From contig NC_066584.1 in the NCBI RefSeq assembly GCF_024323335.1, positions 421,829,319-421,893,318 of the forward strand: a stretch of DNA of 64,000 nt, in the 5' to 3' direction. Each line of letters starts with the position of its first letter. The first letter of the stretch is position 1. Below the pieces are notes generated by a model. It saw only the letters and a program-made list of their open reading frames with translations. It ran no database searches and was not told where the DNA came from. Shown piece after piece: positions 11,001 through 23,643 of the stretch. Source of the stretch: Lathyrus oleraceus (Eukaryota; Streptophyta; Magnoliopsida; Fabales; Fabaceae). Made by a program: the position numbers and the translations under genes.

Positions 11001-11903
11001 GTCTGAAAATTTTGCAAATAAACCCCTTAAGTTCCTTGAAAATTTTCTTATTTATTGATGATATGGATGCAAATGGGTGCATGAATGCACGAATTTAACA
11101 ATCACACTCAAGGATCAAGCAAATCACACCAAACAAAGGTCATGGGATGGATCATGTTATCCTTAATATCAATCATCCATTTTGGTGGATTATGGTTTAC
11201 ACCTTATCAACACCCAAGTTCCATTGATATTAAGGATTCATGAACGGATCAACCATGAATCAAGGGTTTGTTGTAAGTCACGAGCATGGAGTTAGGTTAA
11301 GAACCACCTAAAAGGGAGTGTACTAGGGTTTAAACCTGCTAAACATGTTCTATAAGAGGTTCCTATAGTCATCATCCCATCTTTCGGATATTATTGGAGA
11401 AACGACTACTCGTATTCCGAAAATATTCTCAAGAGAGACTCCTATGAGTGTAGTATCGCGTAACAATCGTATCAAATCTTACACTTGAACGACTTTCGCA
11501 CTACATCCTAAGAATAGGCCAAGATGGGCTTGGTAAACTAAGGTCCTTGGCTTCTAAGGTCTATATTGGAAAGCGTAATGTCTAACCACAACTTACTTGT
11601 GTGACATTATTGATCCCAACATAACCTCCACCAAGTGAATGGACTTGCAAGTCAACTTGCTAAGGAATAACTCCACACAAGTCGACAAGACTATGCCATT
11701 CTCCTCTCCTAAGTGCACTCGAGTCTGAGTATAGAACTCATCTCACAAAGATCACCAAGCATACAAGGAATTAATATTCAAACAATTCAATCATTACATA
11801 CAATACAGTAATCCCAAATTGCACAAAAATATGTCACAAAAAAAAATATACAATACAATACAACAAATATGAAAAGTAGGCAAAACCCACTAGGATGTTT
11901 CGC
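11001..11903 (-). other. Element A 5' leader
   Basis: About 900 bp between PBS and ORF1 without a convincing coding frame. It resembles the leader of element B (18424-19268), including the stretch around AACCCTTGATTC. Such leaders normally hold the packaging signal, but I cannot point to one. Confidence 0.65.
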
Positions 11904-11921
11904 TCCCCAGCAGAGTCGCCA
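11904..11921 (-). other. Element A primer binding site
   Basis: The minus strand reads TGGCGACTCTGCTGGGGA six bases after the LTR end (GCTACA). Element B has TGGCGACTCTGCTAAGGA at the same place. A tRNA 3' end would pair here; I recall tRNA-Arg for Ogre elements but cannot check it. Confidence 0.85.
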
Positions 11922-13375
11922 TTTTTCTGTAGCGGGGTATTCGTTACCAATAGAGATATTGACTAAATCCAAGGTAAATCATACAAGTCGAGTCGCCACC
12001 GCACTTCTATTTATCTAAAGGAATGGTTAGAAAGCGAACAAAAACCTAAAAGTTTTATCGAATCAAAAACTAGTAAAAATGTCAGAGATCTGGGTAAGGG
12101 GGTTGGTTATGCAATGGGAAGGTATTAGGCACCCAAAGCATCCTAGGTACTCCTAGGGAGCCCTTTTCACATTTGTTGAAAAGGTTGTTTTTTTTTTTGA
12201 AAATTTATTTGTGCAAACATGATTGAAGGGATGAGAAAAGCGTGTATGTTTATCTAATGTACTACTTACTAAAAGAAGGGTCAAAAGAAAATGACTCGCA
12301 CGGACGTCGCATCCACTACATATGTATCTTATATGAATCTGAGAATCAGAGTCTTCGTAGCTCGGCTACCTATGGGTTAAAGAGGAGTGTGCTCGCTAAG
12401 ACATCGCGTTTTATGCCTACGTATCTCATTTGGGATGAAAATTAGAGCAAAACGTAGTTGGACCACCTATGGGGTAAGGGTTGTGTTTTGGGGTGAACGA
12501 CGTTACTACGCAATCTACCAGATGCTCGACCTTTGGAGACTTACTCGCCTGTAGTAGAAGGAGATAACATGTTCTTAGGAGAAGAAAAATCAACGAGTTT
12601 GGGGTGTTTAGGGATGCTCATGCAAAAAGGGCAGTCCTAGATGACGGAACCTCGCTACCTTAAATGACATGCCACGAGAGGCTATACGAAACCTAAGAAA
12701 TCGGTAACGTGCGGGAAAAGTAAAGGGATCGAGAGATCTACCATACGGATAAAGATCCGAAGTAATAGCAATTAAAGAGATAAGAAACCCAGAGATCTCT
12801 CAAGCTAGCACCATCAAAGAAAGTGAGTTAGTATAGGTAATCGGAATAAACCTCCAGGTGGTATCCCACAATTAAAGTGGAACACCAGGCAAGCCATCTC
12901 TGCAAGAGTCATATGAGCCCTCACAAAATAAAACTCAACAAACAGGTTAGAGAAACAAGATAGGGTAATCAGGAGTTGCCCCCAAATCAAAATGTAACCA
13001 CATGAATCATGCCATTAAAATTCACAAAAGCTCACAAAAAGCAACCAAGGGTAGGAGGCCTAAACCTCTTGTCAAACACATGCATCAAAAGGGTATCAAA
13101 TTCACCCATAATACCTCATACATTCAGAGCATTCAAATTTAAAGCATAGAGTAATAGGGATAAGGGCAAACCTGATTGGAGAGACCGATGAAATTGAATG
13201 GCACGGTTGGGTTTGCAAAGCACTCTTAGGGTTTATATGAGAGGGAATTGGTTCTTTGCCGATGAGTTCCCTTCAGTCTCTGGAGGTTGCTCTGAACTCT
13301 GTTAGCTCTTCTCTCACTATCTTTTTCCCTGCCAGGGTAATAGGAATAAAATTCTTTTATTTCACTGAAACTCTG

Positions 13376-13383
13376 AATTTATA
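13376..13383 (-). promoter_or_regulatory. TATA-like box in element A LTR
   Basis: TATAAATT on the minus strand, about 615 bp into the LTR, in a suitable place for the retroelement promoter. This is a prediction from sequence only. Confidence 0.45.
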
Positions 13384-13583
13384 ACCTGATTTTTGTGGAC
13401 CTGTGGGCTCAAATGAGAGAGGCCCAAGTCCAAAATTTTTCTGTTATATTTTATTTATTTATTTATCTATTTCGTTTTCTTTTTTCATTTTTCGTTTTTT
13501 TAACCACTTGGGCTTCGCGTAGCGAGCATGACAGTTCAAGAAATTCCTCTGAGCGTAGGTGATTCTGGTGGCTTTTCTTGGGA

Positions 13584-13617
13584 CTCGCTAGGCGACCAAT
13601 TCTACTCGCCTAGCGAG
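13584..13617. repeat. Perfect 12-bp inverted repeat in element A U3
   Basis: CTCGCTAGGCGA (13584-13595), a 10-nt loop, then TCGCCTAGCGAG (13606-13617), a perfect inverted repeat. A partial copy (GTAGCGAGCATGAC) lies near 13518. It is about 200 bp upstream of the TATA-like box and could bind a dimeric factor or form a cruciform. Confidence 0.85.
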
Positions 13618-13997
13618 CATGACAACTCATGAACAAACTTTTGCTCCTTCACGATTAACGTTTTGACTGACGAATATACCCCATTTGAACCTGTTGGAAG
13701 TATGTCAAGCCATTCCCTTGTGTTGATTGATCATCTAAATAGAACCCACAAAGTGTCTTGGATGATACTCAAGCTTCAAACAAAAGATGTTAGTGACACA
13801 TTTTTGTGCTTTTAGTTAGTAAACCAAAGTAAGAGAAACAATGATGTATAATTCAAGCATGCTTTGTGATCTCAAACCAATCACAAGGAGTCCCACCCAA
13901 AGGCAAAGGGAACCAAGATGCTAAAGATCCTTGAGGCAATGCAAATGCAATGTTATGATCCCATGAGGGATCTTAGGGTCAAAATTGGGGTCTTACA

Positions 13998-14002
13998 AGC
14001 AC
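13998..14002. repeat. Presumed target-site duplication of element A
   Basis: AGCAC directly follows the 5' LTR of A. The matching copy would be left of the window, so the duplication is not confirmed. Confidence 0.4.
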
Positions 14003-15207
14003 ATCCAAGGATTGATTCACAATGTCTCAAAGTATCATATATTAGTCCCAATGATCTATACATGTTATATTGATCAAGCGTTCTTCAAGAATTTGGAGGT
14101 GATTTGCTTTCGAAACCCTAGTTTGACTAGGTGTCTTAAGTAACTTCTCCAACAAGCTATCTCACCAATTGATCAAATTGATCAAGGGAAGTTTAAAAAT
14201 TAATAATATTATGCATATATGATCTACCATGAGCCTAGAAAGTCAAGATAATTGGAAGTTAGCAAGTCGGTTGATGGTGGTTGGCCAGATGAATTCATTT
14301 GATCAAAACTGGGCCTCCCTATACCTTATCTCCTACAATTTTCACCATATTAAAATGATTCCAAGAGAAATGTTACTCTAAATGACATTTCACACAACTT
14401 TCATGTTTAAGTCTAGAGCTATGTTTGCTTGGAAAGTCATTTTACATGTTGAAACATTATAGGTCATTTTGTTTAAACCCTAATTTGAAAGTCAACTTTC
14501 CAAGACTATAACTTACTTAATTTTAGGAGATGAAAGATTTTCAAGTTTAAAAATCAAATTAAAGATGTATACTTCAACTTTGATGTTTGGAGTGAGAGCT
14601 AAATCAACTTTTATGAGCATGTGATATGAGGATATATTATAGGTCATTTTTGCCCTATACCATTGAACAAGTGATTTTCCTCAACTTCAAAAATGCATAA
14701 CTCTATCATTCTAAATCCAAATGACATGAAATTGATGACCATTTTAAGGCCTTTGAGAGAGATACAACTTTCATGAAGACACGTTTCTCATTTGGAGCTC
14801 ACATAAAAAGTTAAGTAAGGTGGAATATTGAGATATATGACTTAACACTTAGAAAAAATTTCAACATGTTGAAATTTACAAACGTCCATCTCAAAATTTA
14901 CCATGATCCAAGTCCCAAATGGAAAAGTGTCCAACATAAAAGTTGTTCCACGTGACCTAAGCTTTCCAAAGAGTCCTATTTCATGCATTTTGGAAGAGGT
15001 TTGCTATGACTGTGCATCAAGTGGAAAAATCAAATGTCCAAAACTCCATTTTACATTGCCTTGCAACTCAAGCATCATTTGAATTTCAGTACAATTGCAA
15101 TTGGATCAAATTGGATTGTTCACGGGCATGTAACGCCCATGCAAGCTTGTGCATCACATTGCCAAATTTAGCAAATTTTCAAGTGTGCAATTATCAATCC
15201 CAAATGC

Positions 15208-15215
15208 TATAAATA
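15208..15215 (+). promoter_or_regulatory. TATA-like box in element B LTR
   Basis: TATAAATA followed within about 30 bp by a CA-rich stretch that would suit a transcription start. This is a prediction only. Confidence 0.5.
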
Positions 15216-18200
15216 CAAGTCCTCTGAGCTCATTGCAAACACACATTGTGCGCCAGCTTTTCCCCCAATTGAAACCCTCACAATTCAAGGGAAAACCTGA
15301 GAATTTTCAACTTGAAAATTGAGTTTGAATCTCACTGTTTGGAGATTCAAAAACTCCAGGATCCAAAGCTTTGTTCCATTGCCAAACCACTTCTACAAGC
15401 TCCTCGAGTGTGATCAAGTAAAGTTTGAAGCAAGCAAGATCGAGTTCTACACAACATTGAAGTTAATTTTCAGAAATCTTCTTCTCTTCAATTCTCACTC
15501 AATTCTCATCAATTCTCTTGGATCTTTGGTTGTCTAAAGTCCTACCAATGTAGGCAAGAAGATTGAGTTACTTTGAGGTCAAGTAGAAGCAACTCAGTTG
15601 ACACACCTCAAAATTCAACTCCTCATATCTTTCCATATATTTGGAGTTAGTTGAAATTGAGATCAGATTCGTGCTCTACGCCATTTTTTCTTTCAGATCA
15701 TGTCCTCCTTTTTCATTTTTCTGATGGTGATGACTGAACTAGTCCGGTGAGCCTCGCTTGAGAAGGTGACCAGGGTTCCAGCGCCGGTGGTGTGATGGAC
15801 TGGTTCTGAGCCATTGATCTCATTTAAAATGTTTTAATCTCACACGTTTGTTCTGATTACCATTGGTGTGGCGCGCTGACTCAAGGATACCATGGAGCTC
15901 ACATTTGCATCCACTTGATCTGCCACCTCAATTAATGAGGGAGATCATGTGGTCCACGTTTTTTCTGATTATTTGAATTTCATTTAATTTGTTTTATTTT
16001 CATTAATTCATATTAAATTTAATATTGATCCAAAAAATATGAGAGTTTCGCCAATTTTTTTAAAATAATATCCTCTTTCTTATTTTGAATTAAAATTATT
16101 TTTTGGATCATTATTAATATTTTTCATGATTTAATTTATTTTATGAGTATTTTTAATTGTTTAAAAATACTTTTAAGTTTCCAAAAATTCTGAATTTTTT
16201 TCACCAAGGTCCTTTGACCTTGTTTGACCTATGATAAATCTTATGACCATTCCTTTGGTGTTTTGATGAGATTTTAGGAATTTGACAAACCATATTTAAT
16301 TTAATGCATTATTTTTAGTATTTTTAAATTGAATAAATGTCAAATAATTGTGTTGAGTCATTTTAATTGTTTGTATATGTTTGACTTGTGTTGTTGGGCC
16401 TTGGTCAAGGTTGATTTGACTTTGTTAGGTTAAGATCATTGGATTTAGGGGATTGATGGAATGTACATTCAAAATCCCAAAATAAATGAATGATCTTAAT
16501 TTGGTAAAATTCCTCCTTTGTCAAATTTGAGTTTTGATTTATTCCCCTCCCTCTTCATCTAATTGTCCTTCTTTATGCATCCATTTCATTTGACCTATGA
16601 TAACTAAAGGTCCTAAGGCTAGTTGATTGAAAAATAAACATAAGTATGGATGAGATTAGGCCACCTCTTTTGCATATTCTTTTTGTGTGTGGTATGTTTC
16701 ATGAGCATAGTCAATTATACTATGTCTCTAACATGCGTTAACACCAAAATTCTATTGCCCGACCTCAATTAGTTGTGACTTCTACATAAGTCCAATTACG
16801 ATTGCTTAATATAGCGCTAAATTGTTGACACAAAAAGGCATAGCATTCTAGTTAGTGAGATTGTAACTCTCCCCTCTTTCATGGTATTGTATGGAAACTT
16901 GTCCTTTTTTCGTTCCTTTGGAAGATGTCTTGGTTCAAGTATTTGTGCTTGTAATAAGTGAGTTGAGTATTCTCCAAAGGATGACTTAAACAATAAAAAA
17001 AAGCAAAATAAATACTAACTTCTAATTCATTAACAACTAACATTTAATTTGAAGTCATTTACTTTTAATGCCCTTTCATTTTAAGCTCTATTCATTTTCC
17101 ATTATTCGTACCATTCTAATTGTTTATATTAATGTCATTTTCACTTTGTCCTCTTGGAACATATTGTGTGATATATCTTGTTTGTGCACATTTTGTTTGC
17201 TTGTGTGGTCTTTGACCATTAATGTACATAATAAGAATAAAAAACCCTAAAAAACTATTGTGTAGACTGTTGGTTTGATCTTGGGCAATTGGACTTAGAA
17301 TTTAGACAACATCCCTATGCAAAAGGACTTGGCCAATGCCAACTTTCATATAACCAAGTGCTTGCAATTTGAAACATCATTTGATACATCATTGAAGATC
17401 CATATGAGTTCATCTGCAACATGATCATTGTGAAGCTGTTATTTTGAATATGTGACTTGTGGAATTTATCTACTACATAGGCCAATTTGAAGAAGATTAT
17501 GGAGTGGCTAAAGCTTGGATGTGGCTATCTTTATTTGATGCCTTGGTCTTCAAGTTAATATGTTATGCATTGTTTGTTGCTTGATTCTAATGTCCAAGGG
17601 AATTTGGGTTTCTATATGGCATTCTTGCCTATTGGATTGCAGCCCATTAGTCAGATTTTTTCAAATCTTAACTTTTAAACTTATGCTTAAGATTAGTCTC
17701 TTCATCTCCTCCCCATTTCTTTGATTTCTAAATCTCCCCCTCTTTTTAAAAACTTCTTTGTTTATACTTGTTTTTTTTCTAAACTTAGACTATTTTGCAA
17801 ATTAGAAACTTTGGCCTTATGCCATTGCATTTTCACTTTTCTTTTCTTAAATCAAACTTGTAAATAAACTTAACTATACTTGACTTAATATCTTCAAAAG
17901 TCAAAAAGAAATACCTCATCCAAACCATTTTCTAGGCCCTTGTGCCTTTCAAACCTAATTTTTGATTAAAAGCAATGCATCCACTTTGAAATTTGTATCA
18001 CGAACTACGAGGTTTTGATCCCTCATTTTTATTTTGGTACGTAGGCACAAGTAGGAAGGTCTTGTCAAATACAAAAATATAATTAATGAATTCTTTTCTC
18101 ATCCCCCCATTCTATTTGTTTGTAAACATCACTTTATACAAAATACGTATGCACACAAGAAAGGGCTCCCTAGGAGTACCTAAGAAACTTTGGGTGCTAA

Positions 18201-18405
18201 CACCTTCCCTCTGTGTAACCAACCCCCTTACCTGTAATCTATGGTATTTTATTAGTTTTGATTTGAAAACTTCTTATTTTTGGGTTTTGTTCGTACTTTT
18301 CCCTTTTCCCTTGGAAACAATAAAAGCGCGGTGGCGACTCTTGTTATTTGATGTCTTGCTTATCCATAGCTTGATGATCATGACTTTATTGCTATAGAAA
18401 TTAAG

Positions 18406-18423
18406 TGGCGACTCTGCTAAGGA
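18406..18423 (+). other. Element B primer binding site
   Basis: TGGCGACTCTGCTAAGGA lies nine bases after the LTR end. It matches the PBS of element A except for two central bases. Confidence 0.82.
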
Positions 18424-19268
18424 GTAGTCTCCGGTGGGTTTAGGCTACTTTTTGTGTGTGTATATAATTGTATATATGTGATGTATGTATATTTGTGTGA
18501 TATGATCTGCTTTTTGTGCTTGGTGATCTCTGAATGGTGAGATAAGTTCTAACCCGAACTTAAGCGCAATTAAGATAGGAGGATGGTATAATCATGTTCG
18601 ACTTGTGTGGAGTAGTCCTTAACAAGTTGGCTTGAGATCCATCTACTAAGCGGAGACCCTTTTGGATTTGGAAATGTCACACAAGTATTTGTGGTTAGGC
18701 ATTACTATGTCTAATTTGGGTCCGAGAAGATGAGGATTGTAGAACATATAACACCTCTTGGCCTATTTAGGACGTAGTGTGGAAACTGTTCAAGTCTATA
18801 CTTGATTACAAGTGTTACGCAATACTACATTCAGACGAGTTTCTCTTGAAAATGTTATGGGTTGATGAGTCAGTCATCTTAACTTGTAATATCCGATATA
18901 TGGAATTAAGATTCTGGGAACATTTTAGAACATGATCTACAGGTTTTTATCCTTAGTCCACTCCTTTGGGATGGTTCTTACCCAGACTCCATGCTCGTGA
19001 CTCACAACAAACCCTTGATTCTTGGTTGATCCAATCAAGTCTTGTCAATATCAATGGAACTTGGGTGTTGATAAGGTGAGAACCATAATCCACCAAAATG
19101 GATGATTGTTCTTGACAATGACTTGATTCATCCCTTGACCTTTGTTTGCTTTCCTTGTGTGTGATCCCTTATTTCTGATTGTTGCATTCATGCATTAATA
19201 CGCATCATAACATTCATCACACGAAAAATTCAAAGAACTGGGGTATTATTTGCAAGTATTTTCAGACC
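18424..19268 (+). other. Element B 5' leader
   Basis: About 850 bp without a supported gene, resembling the leader of element A. The frame of ORF1 is open upstream to 19179, but the residues shared with A start at the ATG at 19269. Confidence 0.65.
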
Positions 19269-20774
19269 ATGGATTGTGGACGAAGGAACACTAAGAAGTA
19301 CAGTTTTAGATGTCCCGACTTGAAAGAGTTAAGGAATCTAGCATCTTTTGTATTAGATCCCTTGGACTTCAAACAACGTCATGGGAAGATTTTGTCTATC
19401 TTTTCTGCTGATGTAGTTGAAGGACTTTTGAGTGTGTTAGTGCAGTTCTATGATCCTCTCTACCGTTGCTTCACTTTTTCGGATTATCAGCTTGTGCCTA
19501 CATTGGAGGAGTATGCCCATCTCTTGGGGGTACCTATTTCTAGTAGAGTTCCATTTAGTGGGTTGGAAGAGATTCCTAGATCTCATCTTATTGCTGAAGC
19601 TCTTCACTAGAAGAAGTCTGAGATAGAGGCTCATTGGGTGAAGAAAGGAGGATTGTTTGGGTTGCCATCTGATTTCCTCATCAAGGAAGCTAATGCCTTT
19701 GCTCAAGCCGATAGTGTGGATGCTTTTCAAGCTATCTTCGTGTTGCTCATTTATGGATTAGCTTTGTTTCCTAACATTGACGGTTTTATTGATGTTAATG
19801 CCATTAGAGATTTCTTGATTGGGAATCCTGTGCCTACATTATTGGGTGATATGTATTTCTCTTTGCATCTAAGGAACTCTATAAATGGTGGAACTATTGT
19901 CTGTTGCATTCCTCTTATGCACAAGTGGTTTATTTTGCACTTACCTCAGACACCTACTTTTGTAGAGAACAAACAATGTCTACGGTGGTCTCGGAGACTT
20001 ATGTCTCTCACTAATGATGATATAGTTTGGTATGATCCTTCATTAAGCAGTTTGGAGATTATTGATTGTTGTGGTGAATTCTCTAATGTGCCTCTCATTG
20101 GTATACAAGGAGGAATTAACTACAACCATGCTTTGGCTCGTCGTCAACTTGGGTTCCCCTTGAGAGACAAACCTAATAACAATTCGTTAGAAGGTCTTTT
20201 CTATCAAGAGGGTAAAGATCCCCAACATTTGAAGCAGAAGATTGTGCATGCTTGGCATAATGTGCATAGGAAGGGAATATCCGAGCTTGGTCCGTGCAAC
20301 TGTGTAGCTTTGGAAGCTTACACTCTTTGGGTGAAAAAGAGAGCTTTGGAATTTAAGATGCCTTATCCTTGTGAGAGACCTATGTTTGTGGTTGTGGTTG
20401 AGCCATTAACTCTCCCTAACCAAGATGTAGAGGAGTTGGAAGACGCACTCGCCAAGATGAAGCAAGAGAAGGATATGTGGGAAGAGTGTTTCCATGCTTT
20501 GAGAAAAAAGCATGAGGAGTTGTAGTTGGAGTCTAAGGACAAAGATGCACTTATGGAGCTTCTTAAAGACCGAGTGACAAAGAGACAGAGAGAGCCAGAG
20601 GTCTCATCTTCCTCTAGCATGCCTCAGCCTTCCGTTGCTTGGAAGAAGATTATTGATCTGCTTGTCCTCGAGAAGACTCAGATGAAGGCTTCTTTCGAGA
20701 CCGAGATTCGACGCATTCGAAGGAAGTACACGCCTACAACCAGATCTTCCGACATTGTTGTCAGGGATCGTTAG
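19269..20774 (+). pseudogene. Element B ORF1 (Ogre accessory protein, broken)
   Basis: One frame of about 500 codons from ATG at 19269, with in-frame TAG codons at 19608-19610 and 20523-20525. It shares with A the start RRNTKKYSF, the motifs VQFYDPLYRCFTF and ARRQLGFPLRDKPNN, and a charged coiled-coil tail. The preserved frame despite stops suggests selection on the protein before decay. Function unknown. Confidence 0.87.
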
Positions 20775-21004
20775 GATGACTAGTCTCCTTTACTCTTGTA
20801 CTTTCCATTTGGTTTCTGAAGTTGTACTTAGTGTAATCCTTCCAATTAGAAGTGAAAATAGAGTTTTGGTCATATCAAATTATTGCAATTGTTGTTAAAT
20901 ATATATATTTGCAAATAATATAGTAAGTTCTTTGAAAACAAAAATAAATAAACAAGCATTGCATTTCATGCATCATTTGCATAAGCAGGTTTCTCTTTCG
21001 CCAG
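20775..21004 (+). other. Spacer between ORF1 and gag of element B
   Basis: AT-rich sequence of about 230 bp with no supported gene, matching the spacer of element A in position. Confidence 0.6.
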
Positions 21005-22099
21005 ATGTCTCATTGGTGTTTCTTCTGTGCTTTAGCCAAGCTAACTCATCGGTATAACACTCGCGCCAATCACTACAGAATCATGGAACATCTTAAGCAA
21101 GAGAATAGAGAGCTAAAGGACCAGATCACCCGCCTTACTGCCATGATGGAGTTAGTTCTAGTTGCACATATCCAATCTTCTCCAACACCCGCAACTCCTC
21201 TTCCTCAGAGGACCGTTATTTTAGAGGTGGCTACCTCTACCATGTTTGCTGCTACCACTCATTTCACGCCTACCATGCCTGCCGGATTCCTGTGGGGAAT
21301 GCCGCCAAACTTCTTTCCTGAAGGCTTTGCATCTACATTTGCTGCCATGCCGGCATCTAGCCCGGTCATGTCTGTGCCACCTCTCGTATTGCACACATTA
21401 CCTCGTGCGGAAGACCCCATTTATCATTCCAAGCCATCTGAGGGCACAAACGTTTATGAGAAAATGGATGAAATGAAGGATCAGTTTCTTGAGTTGCGCA
21501 AGGAGTTGAAAACATTGAGAGGTAAGGACCTGTTTGGAAACAGTGTTATTGAATTATGTCTGGTGCCGAATGTGAAGATTCTGGTGAAGTTCAAACTGCC
21601 TGACTTTAAAAAATACAGAGGGAACACATGTTCGCTCAATCACTTGGTGATGTATGCTCGCAAAATGTGTACCCAAACAAATAACTATCAGCTGTTAATC
21701 CACTACTTCCAAGACAGTATGACCAGTGTTATGCTGAGATGGTATATGGGGTTAGACGGTGCAAGCATCCGTACTTTCAATTATTTGGGAGAAGCTTTTG
21801 TCAAATAGTACAAGTTTAGTATGAATATGGCGCCTGATAGAGACCAATTGAGGTCTATGTCTCAGAAGGATAAGGAGACATTCAAAGAATATGCGCAGAG
21901 GTGGAGAGAATTAGCTGCTTATATCATCCCTCCGTTAGAGGAGAAGGAGATGACCAAGATCTTTTTGAAAACCCTGAGTTCATTTTACTATGAACGCATG
22001 ATTGCGAGTGCCCCTAGTGATTTTACCGAAATGGTAAACATGGGGATGAGGCTTGAAGAAGGTGTCCGAGAGGGACGATTGTCAAAATAGGAGGTATCG
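21005..22099 (+). pseudogene. Element B gag N-terminal part (capsid)
   Basis: From ATG at 21005 it has a coiled coil (LKQENRELKDQITRL), a Pro/Met-rich linker, and a capsid-type domain with RWYMGLDGAS, FNYLGEAFVK and KDKETFKEYAQRWRELAAYI. TAG codons at 21806-21808 and 22088-22090 interrupt a frame that is otherwise the same throughout. The stretch near 21900-21940 keeps the 40 bp that are missing from element A. Confidence 0.87.
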
Positions 22100-23643
22100 T
22101 CAAGTAAGAGATACGACAGTAGTTTTGGGAAAAAAAAGACAGTGAAGCCAGTGAAATAACTAGTGGGAGGCAGAGGAGGCCTCAGATTAGAAGAAATCAA
22201 CCACCCCGTAAACACCATCATCAAGTATCCTCCATAATTCATGTATTTTCCGCAAGTCAGTCGTCACCAATTCAACAACAACAACATCAACAACAATAAC
22301 CACAACAAAGAACAAACACCTTCAACAATAACAATACCAACAATCATCAACAACAAACTTTCGAGAGGAAGAAGGTCTCGTTTGACCCAATTCCCATGAC
22401 CTATGCAGATCTTTATCCATCGTTGGTTCTCAAGAACCTACTCCAACCGAGAAATCCACCACAAATTCCAGAACCACTCCCATGGCGGTACAAGCCTGAC
22501 CTCCGTTGTGCTTTTCATCAAGGAGCACTCGGACACGACATTGAGAACATCTATCTGCTCAAATATGAAGTTTAGAAGCTAGTGAAGAGTGGAATGATGT
22601 GCTTTGAAGACCACACACCTAATGTGAAAGCAAACCCACTGCCAGCCTATGGAAATTCATCTGTTAATATGGTAGACTGTTGTCCTAGGGAGTTCAAAGT
22701 GTTTTATGTCTGTTTCATTAGAAGGTCTTTGGTGACGATGCATAAAGACATTTATATGGTGAGCGATTGTGAGCCTGACCATGATGGTTGTGCTATCTGC
22801 AGTGTCAACCCGAGGGGTTGTATGATTGTAAAAAGAGACATCCAGTGGTTGATGGATGAGGGTATGATTCTGATTGTTCAATCCAGTCATGTAGATGATG
22901 ATGTGAATGTTATCGTTCTAGTGTTTAAGAACCCTGAGAGGGTGGTGATTCAATATGACAGCGGTAACAGTAACAACATCAGTCAAAGATCGGTATCGCC
23001 GTTGGTCATATGGTTAGTGGGCCCAGTCCCATATTCATCTGATAAGACTGTTCCGTATTAGTATAATGCGACTATGGTGAAGAATGGTCAAGAGGTTCCA
23101 TTTACTACGACCAGTTATGTTATGAGCATTGCTGATGTTACTAAGGTGACCTGTAGCGGTCGAGTGTTTGGGCTGGTGTTCCCAAAAGATGTGGAAGATT
23201 CAACAGTTGGTAAGAAGGTGGAAGTGCCTGCAGTAGATCCAATTAGTGCTTCAAAGCATCTGTCTGGTGAATCCAGCAATTTGAAGACTAATAATAATGA
23301 TGAGGTGCTTCGATTCATAAAGAAGAGTGAGTTTAATATGGTGGAGCAGCTGCTCCAAACGCCCTTAATGATTTATGTATTGTCTCTGCTTTTGAATTCA
23401 GAAGCGCACAGAGAAGCACTACAAAGAGTTCTAGAGCAAACATTTGTGGAACATGATGTTACAGTGGACCAATTTGATCATATTGTGACTAACATCACTT
23501 CCTGTAATAATCTCATTTTCTGTGATGAAGAACTCCCCGAGGAGGGTAGGAATCATAACTTGGCTTTGCATATCTCGATGAATTGCAAAGATGACACTTT
23601 CAAAGTTGAACCAATGTGTTGGTTGACACCGGGTCTTTGTTGA
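22100..23643 (+). pseudogene. Element B gag C-terminal part and linker (frameshifted, knuckle lost)
   Basis: Recognisable by its match to element A (KKVSFDPIPMTYADLYPS near 22372, then CFEDHTPNVKANPLP). There is a run of CAA/AAC-rich sequence near 22270-22350 and at least one frameshift before 22582. The knuckle reads CAFHQGALGHDIENIY, so its last Cys is gone. From 22582 to 23643 one frame is open apart from a stop near 23060. Confidence 0.8.

Larger units (their letters stand above)
1..13997 (-). mobile_element. Element A: Ogre-like Ty3/gypsy LTR retrotransposon
   Basis: A minus-strand element running from a 5' LTR (11928-13997) through PBS, ORF1, gag, protease, intron, RT with gypsy RNase H, archaeal-type RNase H and integrase to the start of its 3' LTR (1-262). 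The extra ORF1 upstream of gag, the pro/RT intron and the doubled RNase H are known marks of Ogre elements (Tat lineage). Both LTR starts read TGTAAGACCCC on the minus strand. The 262 bp visible in both LTRs align without gaps and differ at about nine sites by my count. The internal region is about 11.7 kb. All ORFs except ORF1 carry stops, so A could move only with proteins supplied by other copies. The right flank is LTR sequence of element B, so A seems to be inserted there. Confidence 0.9.
11928..13997 (-). repeat. Element A 5' LTR (2.07 kb)
   Basis: On the minus strand it starts TGTAAGACC and ends GCTACA. U3 holds a perfect 12-bp hairpin (13584-13617) and a TATA-like box (13376-13383). 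The U5 end has the block around CTCCCTAGGAGTACCTAGG that also occurs in the LTRs of B and D. It is less than half the length of the D LTR. No gene is visible inside. Confidence 0.88.
13998..18396 (+). repeat. Element B 5' LTR (at least 4.4 kb, start missing)
   Basis: The sequence from the A junction to GCTATA just before the PBS has no coding frame longer than about 100 codons. It holds a TATA-like box (15208-15215), the conserved U5 block around GGGCTCCCTAGGAGTACC (near 18162) and AATAAAAGCGCGG (near 18319). Its last bases (GCTATA) correspond to GCTACA in A. I see no gene in these 4.4 kb. The first part of the LTR is presumed to be on the left side of element A. Confidence 0.78.

Noticed and set aside
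14000..18400. Possible host gene in the long gene-free stretch (ORFs at 15006, 15319, 17068 and 18086)
   Set aside because: Short, without domains, and the whole stretch behaves as one Ogre LTR with TATA-like box, U5 block and PBS.
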